Positions 41,856 to 50,918 of a DNA stretch of 64,000 bases are shown here, piece by piece. Made by a program: the position numbers and the translations under genes. The stretch covers positions 62,001 through 126,000 of the forward strand of contig CALZID010000002.1 in the NCBI GenBank assembly GCA_945787805.1, read 5' to 3'. The notes under the pieces were generated by a model that was not told the origin of the DNA, did no database searches, and saw only the letters and a program-made list of their open reading frames with translations. Each line of letters begins with the position of its first letter. Positions within the stretch are counted from its first letter, which is position 1. Source of the stretch: an uncultured Clostridia bacterium. GTDB taxonomy: Bacteria > Bacillota > Clostridia > Oscillospirales > Acutalibacteraceae.

Positions 41856-42719
41856 TTATTGTTTTTTTAAATCCTTTAAATACTTGACAATTTCTGTGCC
41901 CGCCCGTGCACCTTCATACACCGCTTTTGAAATTTGAAGAAGCCCGCCTGTGCAGTCCCCCGCCGCAAAAAGGCCCTTTATGTTAGTCTGCATTTTATCG
42001 TTCACAACTATTTTGTTACCGTCAATAGCCGCTCCGACTTTTTTGGCAAATGCCGTGCTGCCCGCAGTTTTATATGCCACAAAAATTCCGTGAACTGTTT
42101 GTGTTCTGTTTTCAAAATTTATTTCAAGTGCCATAGGCTTTCCGCTGACGCTTTTTATTTTTTCGGTATTTATCTTTATATTTTGCGGAAAATCAACCGT
42201 CTGCTTTTCTCCGTTTGTATAAACCGTCACAGAGCCCGCCACATTCTGCAATTCTTTTGCTTCGTGAAGCGCATATTCGCCGTTGCCGATTACCCCCACA
42301 TCTTTATTCTTAAAGAAAAATCCGTCGCACACCGCACAATAGCTTACACCCATACCTTCAAAATTTTTGAGCCCGTCAATATTAGGCGCAAGTCTGGAAA
42401 CCCCTGTCGCCAAGAGCAATGCGTCGGCAAAATAAGTTTCTTTGGTTCCCGTTACATAAAACCCGTTATTTATTGACAGCGATACTGCTTCGTCATCTGC
42501 AAAATTAACACCCAGTCGCTTTGCGCCGGCAATTCCGTCATTATAGAGCTTTTCACCGCTTACGGCGTCACAAAATCCATAATAGTTTTCGATTTTTTCG
42601 GTTTTGAGCAATGCTCCGCCGCCGTTAGAAATAACGGTTGTTTCAAGTCCCGCCCTTGCAGTATATAATGCGGCGGAAACTCCCGCAGGACCCGAGCCTA
42701 TAATTACAACTTTTGACAT
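41856..42719 (-). CDS. Thioredoxin-reductase-like FAD oxidoreductase
   Basis: 287 residues from ATG 42719 (AGGAAG 9 bases ahead). FAD-binding Rossmann motif IIGSGPAGVSAALYTARAG at the start, redox pair CAVCDG at ~130, NADPH-binding GNGEYALHEAKEL and FAD-closing FAAGDCTGGLLQISKAVYEG. The second nucleotide motif has GNGEYA in place of the usual GGGxSA, and the protein is ~25 residues shorter than typical TrxB. It may therefore use a different electron donor, for example a ferredoxin-dependent flavin thioredoxin reductase as in some Clostridia. No thioredoxin gene is adjacent. Stands alone between mreB and the 5S gene. Confidence 0.87.
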   Translation of the reverse strand: MSKVVIIGSGPAGVSAALYTARAGLETTVISNGGGALLKTEKIENYYGFCDAVSGEKLYNDGIAGAKRLGVNFADDEAVSLSINNGFYVTGTKETYFADALLLATGVSRLAPNIDGLKNFEGMGVSYCAVCDGFFFKNKDVGVIGNGEYALHEAKELQNVAGSVTVYTNGEKQTVDFPQNIKINTEKIKSVSGKPMALEINFENRTQTVHGIFVAYKTAGSTAFAKKVGAAIDGNKIVVNDKMQTNIKGLFAAGDCTGGLLQISKAVYEGARAGTEIVKYLKDLKKQ

Positions 42720-42780
42720 GGTATCACTTCCTTTGATTTTAGTATAATGCAAAATTCAAGATATATCAAATAAAAATAAA

Positions 42781-42808
42781 AAACGCCCGTCCTATTGGAC
42801 AGACGCTT
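42781..42808 (-). terminator. 5S rRNA terminator
   Basis: Twelve paired positions including G-U pairs (minus strand AAGCGTCTGTCC / GGACGGGCGTTT) with an AATA loop, then a T-rich tail. Confidence 0.9.
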
Positions 42809-42815
42809 TGATTGT

Positions 42816-42930
<115 letters not shown>

Positions 42931-42964
42931 TCACGAAACCTTGTATCTCGTGAACGCAAGAGAT

Positions 42965-42993
42965 ATTCTATCACTTGCGTTTACAAAATGCAA
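42965..42993 (-). promoter_or_regulatory. Promoter of the orphan 5S rRNA
   Basis: Minus strand TTGCAT, 17-base spacer, TAGAAT (complements of 42988-42993 and 42965-42970). Confidence 0.78.
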
Positions 42994-43108
42994 GTATTTT
43001 TTTTATATTTTTTTAACTTTTTGCAAATTTCATAAAATTTATTATATAAAATGTGTTTTCACAGTGAAAATATACAATAAAACAATAGGAACGACAAACT
43101 TTTCAACA

Positions 43109-44953
43109 CTAAAATGCTTTTGAAACATCAAGCGCAACACATTCATAGCCCTTGTTGGGGTCAACAATCGCATAAACTGCCGTTGTGTTGTTTATAAATG
43201 TCAGGTTTGAATGTTTTGAATAGTTTTTGTCTTCAAAAGATGCAAAATCGCCTGTTTCCAAATTGAAAATATGAATTTGATAATCCATCATATTTTTAAC
43301 AGTGCCCAGCATTACAAGATATTTTCCGTCGGGACTGATTTCAACCATTTCGGCGCTGATTCTATACCCGGCAACAAGCTTTTCTTCGCCTGTGAGCAAG
43401 TCATAAAGCATACCTGTTTCTTTGTTAAAAATGTAATGGTCCGTCATCAAATAATCTGTACCCATTGAGCCGGGATATGTTCTTATAATCTTTTCTTCCG
43501 TACCGGACAAACGAACAACATCAAAGCTTACACCGTTTTTTCTCATAAAAACAATGTCGTCGCCGTCGGTTATTAAGAATTTACCGTAAACATCGCTGAC
43601 AAGCACATCTTCTTTTGCGCCGTTTTTTATAAATATGTCTTGTTTTCCGCTGTTTAGTTCATATTTTCTTGCGGAAATAAAGGGAATTTTGCCCGTTGTT
43701 GAGTTATAGCCTTCGCTTGTGAGCATACAGAAATCCGCCACGCCCGCACCCGTCATATCAATTGTTCTGTTGGTGATTTTAAGAAATCTTTCCGTTGCAC
43801 CGGTATTCAAATCCACAACGAAACTTTCTGTCCAAAGAATGTCTTTTTGACTGAGGGCTTTTTGGCTTTCTGTTGCCAGCAACAAGGCTTTGCCTTCTTG
43901 TTCATATCCCTTTGGAAGATTGACAAGCTTGAACACTAACATTTTATAGAAGTAGACTTGCGTGTTTTGGTCCGCTTTGAAAAGCCCCATACCGAAAATT
44001 TTGTCGCCTAATTTGACATATTCAATGGTAGCGGGAACATTTTCATTACCCATATTAACAGTAACTTTTACAGAATCCGTCGCTTTTACGGGAGTCATTT
44101 TATTATTTATATACTGATAGTACTGAAGCTCATAATCCGACTCGGAAAATCCGAAAAACACATCGGGAATATCTGACTGAACAATGTTTTTTCCTGCTAA
44201 ATCACGAGATATTTGAATATTGCTCAACTTATCTTCTGTTTTTGAAGATGTCGACTCGGGTGTATCAACACCTAATTTTTCGGTTGTAAAAAATTGAAAG
44301 CCCAAAACAAGACACATCATTATAACTGCAAAAATGGCAATACCGATTGTCACAAAATCTTTTTTGTTAAGGGGTTCTTTTTTCTTCTTTTCTTTGGTTT
44401 CTTTTGGAGCCTTAGGCGTTTTTTCTTTCTTAACCCTTGGGGGTTTCGTCTCTTTAACCTTTTTCTCTTTTGGCAGTTTTACTTCTTTTACTTTCTTTTC
44501 TTTCGGAGTCTTTGCTTTTTCTTTTTCGGTATTTTCTGTTGAAATCTTTGTAACGCTTTTAATTGTCGGCAAAACTATTTCTTCTGTTCTGCGTTTTTTC
44601 GGTGTTTCAACAACGGTTTCTTCAAGGTTTGTTTCTTCTTTAATTTCTTCTTGCTTCTCTTTTTTAGAAAGCAGCGGTTTTTTCGGCTCTTTTATCTTTT
44701 TTTCTTTCGAAGCCTTAGGCGGCTTTTCTTTTTTAACCTTTTCCGGCTTCGGCTCTTTTTTTTCTTTCTCTTTTATCGGTTTTTCTTTCTTAACCTTTTT
44801 CTCTTTCGGAGTCTTTTCTTTCTTTTCTTTTGGCTCTTTAACCTTTTTTGCTTTCTCCTTTTTGAGAGCGTCTTCCTTTAAAGGTTCTTCTTTGACAACG
44901 TGTTCTTCGTCGATTGACTGATATTTATTTTTGAGAGATTTGTTTTCTTCCAC
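43109..44953 (-). CDS. Membrane protein with long Lys/Glu/Pro-rich cytosolic tail
   Basis: 614 residues. The first ~200 are a low-complexity, highly charged region of KEKKxKEPK/PKEKKVKE-type repeats with net positive charge, predicted disordered and inside the cell. One TM helix (~208-230, FVTIGIAIFAVIMMCLVLGF) follows. The remaining ~380 residues are outside, with repeated beta-strand patterns such as KYLVMLGTVKNMMDYQIHIFNLETGDF and KFLITDGDDIVFMRKNGVSFDVVRL, suggestive of a WD40/TolB-like propeller. No exact family recognised. Base composition in the tail is A-rich through codon use. Possible role: linking nucleoid or ribosome (tail) to the envelope, a guess. Single gene flanked by the 5S gene and, divergently, ahcY. 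Confidence 0.85.
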   Translation of the reverse strand: MEENKSLKNKYQSIDEEHVVKEEPLKEDALKKEKAKKVKEPKEKKEKTPKEKKVKKEKPIKEKEKKEPKPEKVKKEKPPKASKEKKIKEPKKPLLSKKEKQEEIKEETNLEETVVETPKKRRTEEIVLPTIKSVTKISTENTEKEKAKTPKEKKVKEVKLPKEKKVKETKPPRVKKEKTPKAPKETKEKKKKEPLNKKDFVTIGIAIFAVIMMCLVLGFQFFTTEKLGVDTPESTSSKTEDKLSNIQISRDLAGKNIVQSDIPDVFFGFSESDYELQYYQYINNKMTPVKATDSVKVTVNMGNENVPATIEYVKLGDKIFGMGLFKADQNTQVYFYKMLVFKLVNLPKGYEQEGKALLLATESQKALSQKDILWTESFVVDLNTGATERFLKITNRTIDMTGAGVADFCMLTSEGYNSTTGKIPFISARKYELNSGKQDIFIKNGAKEDVLVSDVYGKFLITDGDDIVFMRKNGVSFDVVRLSGTEEKIIRTYPGSMGTDYLMTDHYIFNKETGMLYDLLTGEEKLVAGYRISAEMVEISPDGKYLVMLGTVKNMMDYQIHIFNLETGDFASFEDKNYSKHSNLTFINNTTAVYAIVDPNKGYECVALDVSKAF

Positions 44954-45052
44954 AATATTACCTCCCGAGACTTTGCATATTTATTTTATTATACATTTTT
45001 TATACCGTTTATGCAATATGCAAATTATAACTGCCGGGTATTTTCGGAAATA

Positions 45053-45081
45053 TTGATTTTTAAGTGTATCTGTGATATTAT
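45053..45081 (+). promoter_or_regulatory. Promoter of ahcY
   Basis: TTGATT (45053-45058), 17-base spacer, TATTAT (45076-45081). No SAM or SAH riboswitch fold was recognised in the short leader. Confidence 0.75.
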
Positions 45082-45127
45082 ATAATGCAATAGAAATCTT
45101 TGTGTAATATGCATTGGAGCGAATAAA

Positions 45128-46372
45128 ATGAGTCTTGTTAAAGATATTTCACTTTTCCCGTCGGGGCAACAGAAAATTGACTGGGTTAAGGCGCACATGC
45201 CCGTACTCAGAAGTATTGAAAAGGATTTTCTTGAAAGCAAGCCTTTCAAGGGCTTAAAGGTTGCGCTTTCTATTCACCTTGAAGCAAAAACCGCATATCT
45301 TTGCACCGTGTTAGCTTCGGGCGGAGCGGAAATGTATGTTACCGGCTCAAACCCCCTTTCAACTCAGGATGATGTTGCGGCGGCATTGGCGCATAACGGA
45401 TTAAATGTTTTTGCCTGGTATAACGCTACGGGTGAAGAATATATGTCGCACCTTCGTGAAGTTATCAAGGTAGGTCCCGATGTTATTATTGACGACGGCG
45501 GTGACCTTGTAAACTTAATTCACAACGAATACCCTGAGCTTTTACCGAAAGTTTTGGGCGGCTGCGAAGAGACAACAACGGGGATTATCCGTCTTGTTTC
45601 AATGCACAGAGACGGCGAACTGAAATTCCCCATGATTGCGGTCAACAATGCAAAATGCAAATATCTCTTTGATAACCGCTACGGTACAGGTCAATCCGTT
45701 TGGGACGGAATTAACCGCACAACGAACCTTATTGTAGCCGGCAAAACCGTGGTTGTTGCGGGGTACGGCTGGTGCGGTAAGGGCGTTGCAATGCGTGCAA
45801 AGGGACTCAATGCGCAAGTTGTAATAACTGAAATTGACCCCATAAAAGCTATGGAAGCGAGAATGGACGGCTTTGATGTTATGGAAATGACAGAAGCCGC
45901 AAAAATCGGCGATTTCTTTGTTACCGTTACGGGCTGTAAAGATGTTATTACAAAAAAGGCTTTCAAAAATATGAAAGACGGTGCGATTTGTTGTAACGCA
46001 GGGCATTTTAATGTTGAAATCAATATTCCCGACCTTGAAGAATTGGCAGTTGAAATTAAGCCGCAGAGAAACAATATTATGGGATATACTCTCGCAAACG
46101 GAAATACAATCAGTCTTATTGCAGAAGGCAGACTTGTAAATCTTGCCGCAGGCGACGGCCACCCGGCAGAAATTATGGATATGAGTTTTTCAATTCAGGC
46201 TCTCTGTGCCGAATATATTGTGGGTAACAGCGACAAGCTCTCGGTAGGAGTTATTGATGTGCCCGAAGAAATTGACAGAAAGGTTGCGCTCCGCAAGCTT
46301 AACAGTTGGGGAACGCAGATTGATGTGCTCTCACCTGAACAGGAGAAATATATCAACAGTTGGAATGTGTAA
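45128..46372 (+). CDS. ahcY: Adenosylhomocysteinase
   Basis: 414 residues. Hydrolyses S-adenosylhomocysteine to adenosine and homocysteine with tightly bound NAD. Signatures: LKVALSIHLEAKTAYLCTVLASGGAEMYVTGSNPLSTQDDVAAAL, EETTTGIIRL, AVNNAKCKYLFDNRYGTGQSVWDGI and the NAD site VVVAGYGWCGKGVAMRAKGL. It lacks the ~40-residue insertion and KPDRY C-terminus of the eukaryotic/proteobacterial form, so it belongs to the shorter archaeal/Thermotoga type. Many Clostridia use the Pfs/LuxS route instead, so its presence is a lineage marker. TTGGAGC precedes the ATG. Confidence 0.96.
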   Translation: MSLVKDISLFPSGQQKIDWVKAHMPVLRSIEKDFLESKPFKGLKVALSIHLEAKTAYLCTVLASGGAEMYVTGSNPLSTQDDVAAALAHNGLNVFAWYNATGEEYMSHLREVIKVGPDVIIDDGGDLVNLIHNEYPELLPKVLGGCEETTTGIIRLVSMHRDGELKFPMIAVNNAKCKYLFDNRYGTGQSVWDGINRTTNLIVAGKTVVVAGYGWCGKGVAMRAKGLNAQVVITEIDPIKAMEARMDGFDVMEMTEAAKIGDFFVTVTGCKDVITKKAFKNMKDGAICCNAGHFNVEINIPDLEELAVEIKPQRNNIMGYTLANGNTISLIAEGRLVNLAAGDGHPAEIMDMSFSIQALCAEYIVGNSDKLSVGVIDVPEEIDRKVALRKLNSWGTQIDVLSPEQEKYINSWNV

Positions 46373-46374
46373 AA

Positions 46375-47307
46375 ATGAGTAATTATTTTAGATTTGAAAA
46401 TGAGCTTTGTCCCATTTGTCAGCAAAAATTCAGCGAAAATGACGATATTGTGGTTTGTCCCGTATGCGGCACGCCCCATCACAGAGATTGTTACAAGCAA
46501 AACGGCGAGTGCGGCAATTTTCATAAGCATAACGAAGGCTACCGCTGGGCTCCCTCAGCTGCAAGCGAGCCTGTAAACGAGCCACAGAATAATGTTCCGC
46601 CGTTTTCGGGGCAACCCTTTAATTCGCAAGATGCGTCTTCAACCGTGTTCTTTTCGGGCGCTCCAAACCCGTTAGCGCTTTTCCCCAAGGATATGGAGGA
46701 AGATGTTTCTACCGATGAAGCGGCAGAATTTGTTCAACTCAGCGCCATAAAATATATACAGAGATTTTTCTATACAAAATCAAAAAAGAAAACATTTAAC
46801 TGGGCGGCGTTTTTCTTAGCTCCCTATTGGTTTTTCTATCGTAAATTATATAAATTAGGTACAATTTTCTTGGCAATCTCACTATTATTATCAGTAGGAT
46901 TTAACCTGTTACCGCCCGTTCAAAGTCTTTATAACGATGTGAATGAATGGGCAGAAAAATATGATGTGGAAAACGTCAAAGACTTCACTGACGAAGAAAT
47001 TCAAGAAGCGTTTGCGGAACGAAATAATTTTATTTTAAAAAATCCTGTAGGTACGGCACTTGTGCTCGCTCAAGGCGGACTCACCCTTGCAATTCAAATT
47101 TTTGTTGGTTTTAAGGCTAACAAATGGTATTATGACCACACAATAAAAAACATCCGCAAAATCAAAAGCGAAGAGCCGGACCCCCAAAGACAAAAACTGC
47201 TTATATTTAAATTGGGCGGTGGGTCAATGAGCGCAGCTTTTCTCGCACTTCTTGCAAGCTATACGGTTACTATGGCAGTAGATTTACTGTTCACATTTAT
47301 AAAATAA
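46375..47307 (+). CDS. Prokaryotic RING-finger / DUF2628 membrane protein
   Basis: 310 residues from ATG 46375. Residues 5-50 form a RING-like zinc module (CPICQQKFSENDDIVVCPVCGTPHHRDCYKQNGECG), of the kind found at the N-terminus of bacterial membrane proteins. A flexible Pro/Asn/Ser linker follows, then a DUF2628-type region NWAAFFLAPYWFFYRKLYKLGTIFLAISLLLS with three to four TM helices and a charged segment in between. Family function is unknown; the RING half could mediate protein binding. It starts 2 bases after the ahcY stop with only a weak ribosome site, so coupling to ahcY is likely. galU follows 14 bases later. Confidence 0.85.
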   Translation: MSNYFRFENELCPICQQKFSENDDIVVCPVCGTPHHRDCYKQNGECGNFHKHNEGYRWAPSAASEPVNEPQNNVPPFSGQPFNSQDASSTVFFSGAPNPLALFPKDMEEDVSTDEAAEFVQLSAIKYIQRFFYTKSKKKTFNWAAFFLAPYWFFYRKLYKLGTIFLAISLLLSVGFNLLPPVQSLYNDVNEWAEKYDVENVKDFTDEEIQEAFAERNNFILKNPVGTALVLAQGGLTLAIQIFVGFKANKWYYDHTIKNIRKIKSEEPDPQRQKLLIFKLGGGSMSAAFLALLASYTVTMAVDLLFTFIK

Positions 47308-47321
47308 CGGAGATTGGTATT

Positions 47322-48197
47322 ATGAAAATTACAAAAGCGATTATCCCTGCGGCAGGGCTCGGAACAAGAGTTCTTCCCGCATCAAAGGCAGTTCCGAAAG
47401 AAATGCTTAACATTGTTGACAAGCCTGCAATTCAATATCTTGTTGAAGAAGCGGCAAAATCGGGAATTACCGATGTGCTTATTATCACAAACCGCGGTAA
47501 AGGTGTTATTGAAGACCATTTCGACCACGCTTATGAGTTGGAAGATAAACTCAGCAAAAATCCCGATAAAAAAGACCTTTATGACTCGGTTGTGGAGTGC
47601 TCAAAGCTTTGCAACACATATTTTCTCCGTCAAAAAGAAACAGGCGGATTAGGTCATGCGGTGCTTTGCGCAAAGAATTTCGTGGGCAACGAGCCGTTCG
47701 CAATTCTCTACGGCGACGATGTTTTTGTTTCGGACGGCGACCCCGTTACAAAACAGCTTATTGACGCTTATGAAAAATACGGAAAAGGCGTTGTGGGCGT
47801 TAAAGAAGTACCCGCAAAGGATGTTCCGAAATACTGTTCTTTACAGGTTGAAAAAATTGAAGACAATGCTTTTAACTGTACCGATATGGTTGAAAAGCCG
47901 AAGCCCGAAGAGATTATGTCAAATTATTCAATTCTCGGCAGAGTTGTAATGCCGCCCGAAATTTTTGACATTCTCGAAAGCACACCAAAGGGTGCGGGTA
48001 ATGAATTGCAGCTGACCGACGCTATGAAAACTCTCGCACAGACGAAGGGTGTTATTGCTCTTGATTATTACGGCACACGCTATGATATGGGCAATAAAAT
48101 GGGCATTATGAAAGCAAACTGCGAAGTGGCTCTCAAGCACCCTGAAATCGGCGAAGAATTCAAGGCATACATCAAAGAATTGGCAAAAACATTATAA
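47322..48197 (+). CDS. galU: UTP-glucose-1-phosphate uridylyltransferase
   Basis: 291 residues. Makes UDP-glucose for glycolipids and surface polysaccharides. Nucleotidyltransferase motif IPAAGLGTRVLPASKAVPKEMLNIVDKPAIQYLVEEA at the start, RQKETGGLGHAVLCAK, the metal-binding YGDDVF (Asp), and GAGNELQLTDAM and the sugar-binding FYGTRYDMGNKMGIMKA end. Length and motifs are typical. GGAGATTGG precedes the ATG. Its stop is followed after 6 bases by the 290-base repeat element. Confidence 0.97.
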   Translation: MKITKAIIPAAGLGTRVLPASKAVPKEMLNIVDKPAIQYLVEEAAKSGITDVLIITNRGKGVIEDHFDHAYELEDKLSKNPDKKDLYDSVVECSKLCNTYFLRQKETGGLGHAVLCAKNFVGNEPFAILYGDDVFVSDGDPVTKQLIDAYEKYGKGVVGVKEVPAKDVPKYCSLQVEKIEDNAFNCTDMVEKPKPEEIMSNYSILGRVVMPPEIFDILESTPKGAGNELQLTDAMKTLAQTKGVIALDYYGTRYDMGNKMGIMKANCEVALKHPEIGEEFKAYIKELAKTL

Positions 48198-48203
48198 TTG
48201 AGA

Positions 48204-48493
48204 AAAATGGGGTTGTAAAAAAAGTGTAGACCGCATAAAACCCTATAAGTAAAGGTTTTTTAATACCCCAAAACAGCATTAAATCAAATAAAAGTAATAA
48301 AAATCAAAAAACAGATAAAAAATAATGTTTTATGCTATGAACAAACTTCGCCTCTCGGCGTACCTTTGTACGCCGTCGGGTAACCGATAACAAGGTAAAA
48401 GCCTTGTTATCGCTCAGTTTGTCCATTCTACGCATTTTTTCCTAACCCCACAAAAGGGGCTGTAAAAAAACTTTCGTTTTTTTTACAGCCCCT
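48204..48493. repeat. ~290-base structured repeat, copy 1
   Basis: About 95% identical by eye to the reverse complement of 58786-59075. Contents in order on the plus strand: end AAAATGGGGTTGTAAAAAAAG; stem CATAAAAC...GTTTTATG; a two-armed module closed by AACAAACT/AGTTTGT with hairpins GGCGTAC-CTTT-GTACGCC and GATAACAAGG-TAAAAG-CCTTGTTATC; inverted end GCATTTTTTCCTAACCCC; then the GGGGCTGTAAAAAAAC/GTTTTTTTTACAGCCCC hairpin. No ORF. It separates galU from the RAYT remnant. Confidence 0.93.
48461..48493. terminator. Hairpin at the edge of the repeat element
   Basis: GGGGCTGTAAAAAAAC and GTTTTTTTTACAGCCCC around TTTC. Strong stem with T-rich 3' arm; probable terminator of galU. Same core as 447-474 and 58786-58822. 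Confidence 0.8.
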
Positions 48494-48831
48494 CATTTAT
48501 ATTCTTTCAATGCTGAAATGATATTGGATATTGTAGGGGCTGACGACCTCGGCAGCCCGTAATTGTCTATCAAAATCAACAAGTGAATATGATTTGGCAT
48601 TATTATGTAGTTTTCAACAGTAACCGTGTCGTATGCTTTTTCTATTGATAAAATGTATTTTTCAACAATCTTTCCATACGGTTTAAGGATAATCTTTTTC
48701 GGGGCGCCGAGGTCGTCGCCCCCTACAATTTTTGAAAGCAAGTTTTTACGCTTATCTGTGCAAATTGTCACAAAATAACATCCGTTACTGCTGTAATCAT
48801 ATCCTTGTAATCTGATATTTTTTCTTTTTTG
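48493..48831 (-). pseudogene. RAYT (REP-associated Y1 transposase-like) remnant, copy 1
   Basis: The frame retains KRKNIRLQGYDYSSNG, CTDKRKNLLSKIV, the 16-residue helix segment before ENYI, and the HUH motif in MPNHIHLLI. Relative to the copy at 52239-52664 it lacks 40 residues of the C-terminus that hold the catalytic-Tyr region (RGYYDHIIRN); the join lies at TTCAATGC shared by both sides. The upstream end has no usable start: ATG 48846, overlapping the dapL stop (ATGA), reads four codons to TAA 48834, leaving only an internal GTG (48771). Two in-frame palindromic arms lie at 48533-48559 and 48700-48726. Clearly a non-functional HUH/Y1 transposase. Confidence 0.88.
48533..48726. repeat. In-frame palindrome inside RAYT copy 1
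   Basis: Arms 48533-48559 and 48700-48726, same sequence as in copy 2 but about 140 bases apart because the 48-base segment is retained. Confidence 0.82.
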
Positions 48832-48842
48832 TTACTCGGTGC

Positions 48843-50057
48843 TCATTTACAAAAATAATTTTTAATTCTTTCAACCGCTTTTACTGTGTTTTCGGTTGAG
48901 CCGAATGCGGTTAATCTGAAATATCCCTCACCGCTTGGGCCGAAGCCTTCACCGGGAGTTCCCACAACCTGAATATTTTCAAGAAGTGTATCGAAAAATT
49001 CCCAGCTACTCATTCCGTCGGGAGTTTTGAGCCATACATAAGGTGAGTTCACTGCGCCGTAAACCGTAAATCCGCAGTCTTTGAGTCCGTTATAAATAAT
49101 CTTTGCATTGTTCTGATAATATGCGATGATTTCACGGATTTGCTTTTTGCCTTCTTCGCTGTAACAAGCCTCGGCGGCTCTTTGTGTAATATAAGAAACA
49201 CCGTTGAATTTTGTTGCCTGACGGCGTGCCCAGAGTGCATTGAGTTCAACACCGTCCACCTTAATGTCGTGGGGTACTACCGTGTAGCCGCAACGAACAC
49301 CTGTAAAACCTGCGGTTTTTGAGAAGCTTCTGAACTCAATTGCGCAGCTCTTTGCTCCTTCAATTTCATAAATTGAATGGGGTACATCATCTTCTGTGAT
49401 AAATGCTTCATAAGCAGAGTCAAAAAGGATTACTGCGCCGTTTTCATTTGCATAGTCAACCCATTTTTTAAGGTCGTCCCTTGTTGCCGCCATACCTGTT
49501 GGGTTGTTGGGGAAACAAAGATAGATAATGTCAACTTTTTCTTTCGGAAGTTCGGGCTTAAAGTTGTTTTCTGCGGTACAAGGCATATAATAAATATTTG
49601 TCCAACCGTTTTCCGTCTTGTCACCTGAACGTCCGCCCATAACATTTGTATCAACATATACGGGATAAACAGGGTCGCAAACCGCAACCTTATTGTCGGT
49701 TGAGAAAATGTCGCCGATGTTTCCGCAGTCACTCTTTGCACCGTCCGATACAAAAATTTCGCTGTTGTCAAGCTCTACTCCGCGGGCTTTATAGTCGTTA
49801 TCGTTAATTGCATTCAAAAGCCAGTCGTGACCGTATTCGGGCGGATAACCCATAAATGTTTTTTCGTTTGCCATTTCGTCAACCGCCTTGTGCATTGCCC
49901 CGATACAAGCATCTGCAAGCGGACGGGTAACATCACCGATACCGAGACGGATAATCTCTTTATCGGGGTTAGCCACAGTATAAGCCTTAACCTTTTTTGC
50001 AATGTTTGAGAAAAGGTATGAGCTTTGAATTTTTAAAAAGTTTTCATTTATTTTCAT
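48843..50057 (-). CDS. dapL: LL-diaminopimelate aminotransferase
   Basis: 404 residues. PLP enzyme converting tetrahydrodipicolinate directly to LL-diaminopimelate, bypassing the acylase routes. Diagnostic DapL features: [76 protein letters not shown] lysine in [21 protein letters not shown], and [20 protein letters not shown]. Length is typical (~400-410). GGAGGGACG precedes the ATG. Follows dapF by 21 bases, completing the lysine/peptidoglycan diaminopimelate branch. Confidence 0.97.
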   Translation of the reverse strand: MKINENFLKIQSSYLFSNIAKKVKAYTVANPDKEIIRLGIGDVTRPLADACIGAMHKAVDEMANEKTFMGYPPEYGHDWLLNAINDNDYKARGVELDNSEIFVSDGAKSDCGNIGDIFSTDNKVAVCDPVYPVYVDTNVMGGRSGDKTENGWTNIYYMPCTAENNFKPELPKEKVDIIYLCFPNNPTGMAATRDDLKKWVDYANENGAVILFDSAYEAFITEDDVPHSIYEIEGAKSCAIEFRSFSKTAGFTGVRCGYTVVPHDIKVDGVELNALWARRQATKFNGVSYITQRAAEACYSEEGKKQIREIIAYYQNNAKIIYNGLKDCGFTVYGAVNSPYVWLKTPDGMSSWEFFDTLLENIQVVGTPGEGFGPSGEGYFRLTAFGSTENTVKAVERIKNYFCK

Positions 50058-50078
50058 AATCGTCCCTCCGACATTTTT

Positions 50079-50912
50079 TTACATCTTTATTTCACCGTCA
50101 AAAACCTTGACCGCATTTCCGCTTAAAAAAACATTGTTGTTATTACTCCAATATATTTTTAAAATTCCGCCTTTTGTATGAACATTTATTTCTTCGTTTT
50201 TATGGCAAAATCCGTTTATGACCGTTGCCACCGTGACGGCACAAGCCCCCGTGCCGCAAGCAGAAGTTTCGCCGCTTCCCCTTTCCCAAACTCGCATTTT
50301 AAGATTATTTTTATCAATAATCTCTACAAATTCGGTGTTAATTCTTTCGGGGAACATCTCGTGATTTTCAAAAAGCGGCCCAATTTTTTCAAGGTTTAAT
50401 TTATGTATATCTTTATGAAAAACTACGCAATGGGGATTGCCCATTGAAACGCAGGTTATTTCATAATCTTTATTTTCAATATTAAGAATTTTATTTTTGA
50501 CGATACTGTCGCCATATCTTGTGGGAATACTGTGACCGTTTAATATGGGGCTTCCCATATTCACTCTGCCACCTGTTGCCACATTGTTTTTTGTAAAAAC
50601 TTCAACTAATTTTATTCCGCTGAGCGTGTCAATTTTAATTATAGATTTTTTAACTTTTTCATCATATATATACTTTGCGACGCAACGGACTGCATTGCCG
50701 CACATCATGGCACGGGAGCCGTCCGCATTATATATATCCATAAAGCAGTCGGCTTTTCCCGACGGTTTTATAAGCACTATTCCGTCGGCGCCTATTCCTT
50801 TATGTCTGTCGCTTAAAGCTTTCGACAGCTCTTTCGGATTTTCGACATTTTGATTAAAGCAGTCAATGTAAATATAGTCATTGCCTGCTCCGTGCATTTT
50901 TGTAAAAATCAT
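50079..50912 (-). CDS. dapF: Diaminopimelate epimerase
   Basis: 277 residues. Interconverts LL- and meso-diaminopimelate for peptidoglycan and lysine. Both catalytic cysteines are visible: GSRAMMCGNAVRCVAKY (~residue 72) and GSGETSACGTGACAVTVA (~219). N-terminal FTKMHGAGNDYIYID is standard. The ribosome site GGGGGA lies 6 bases before ATG 50912, inside the 3' arm of a 10-bp hairpin (50921-50955), so initiation may be controlled by that structure. Lies between glyA and dapL in the same direction. Confidence 0.97.
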   Translation of the reverse strand: MIFTKMHGAGNDYIYIDCFNQNVENPKELSKALSDRHKGIGADGIVLIKPSGKADCFMDIYNADGSRAMMCGNAVRCVAKYIYDEKVKKSIIKIDTLSGIKLVEVFTKNNVATGGRVNMGSPILNGHSIPTRYGDSIVKNKILNIENKDYEITCVSMGNPHCVVFHKDIHKLNLEKIGPLFENHEMFPERINTEFVEIIDKNNLKMRVWERGSGETSACGTGACAVTVATVINGFCHKNEEINVHTKGGILKIYWSNNNNVFLSGNAVKVFDGEIKM

Positions 50913-50918
50913 AAGTAA

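Noticed and set aside
41934-42476. A 180-codon rightward open frame opposite the thioredoxin-reductase-like gene
   Set aside because: Shadow of a clear flavoprotein gene with intact motifs.
44350-44900. Repetitive DNA that might suggest a CRISPR array or VNTR
   Set aside because: The repetition is imperfect, in frame and explained by KEKKxKEPK coding repeats; no constant repeat-spacer pattern.
44334-44921. A 195-codon rightward open frame rich in Phe and Ser opposite the lysine-rich tail
   Set aside because: It is the antisense image of the AAG/GAA-rich coding repeats; no ribosome site and no plausible protein composition.
44954-45127. SAM/SAH riboswitch ahead of ahcY
   Set aside because: Only a promoter and short leader are visible; no SAH- or SAM-type conserved core recognised.
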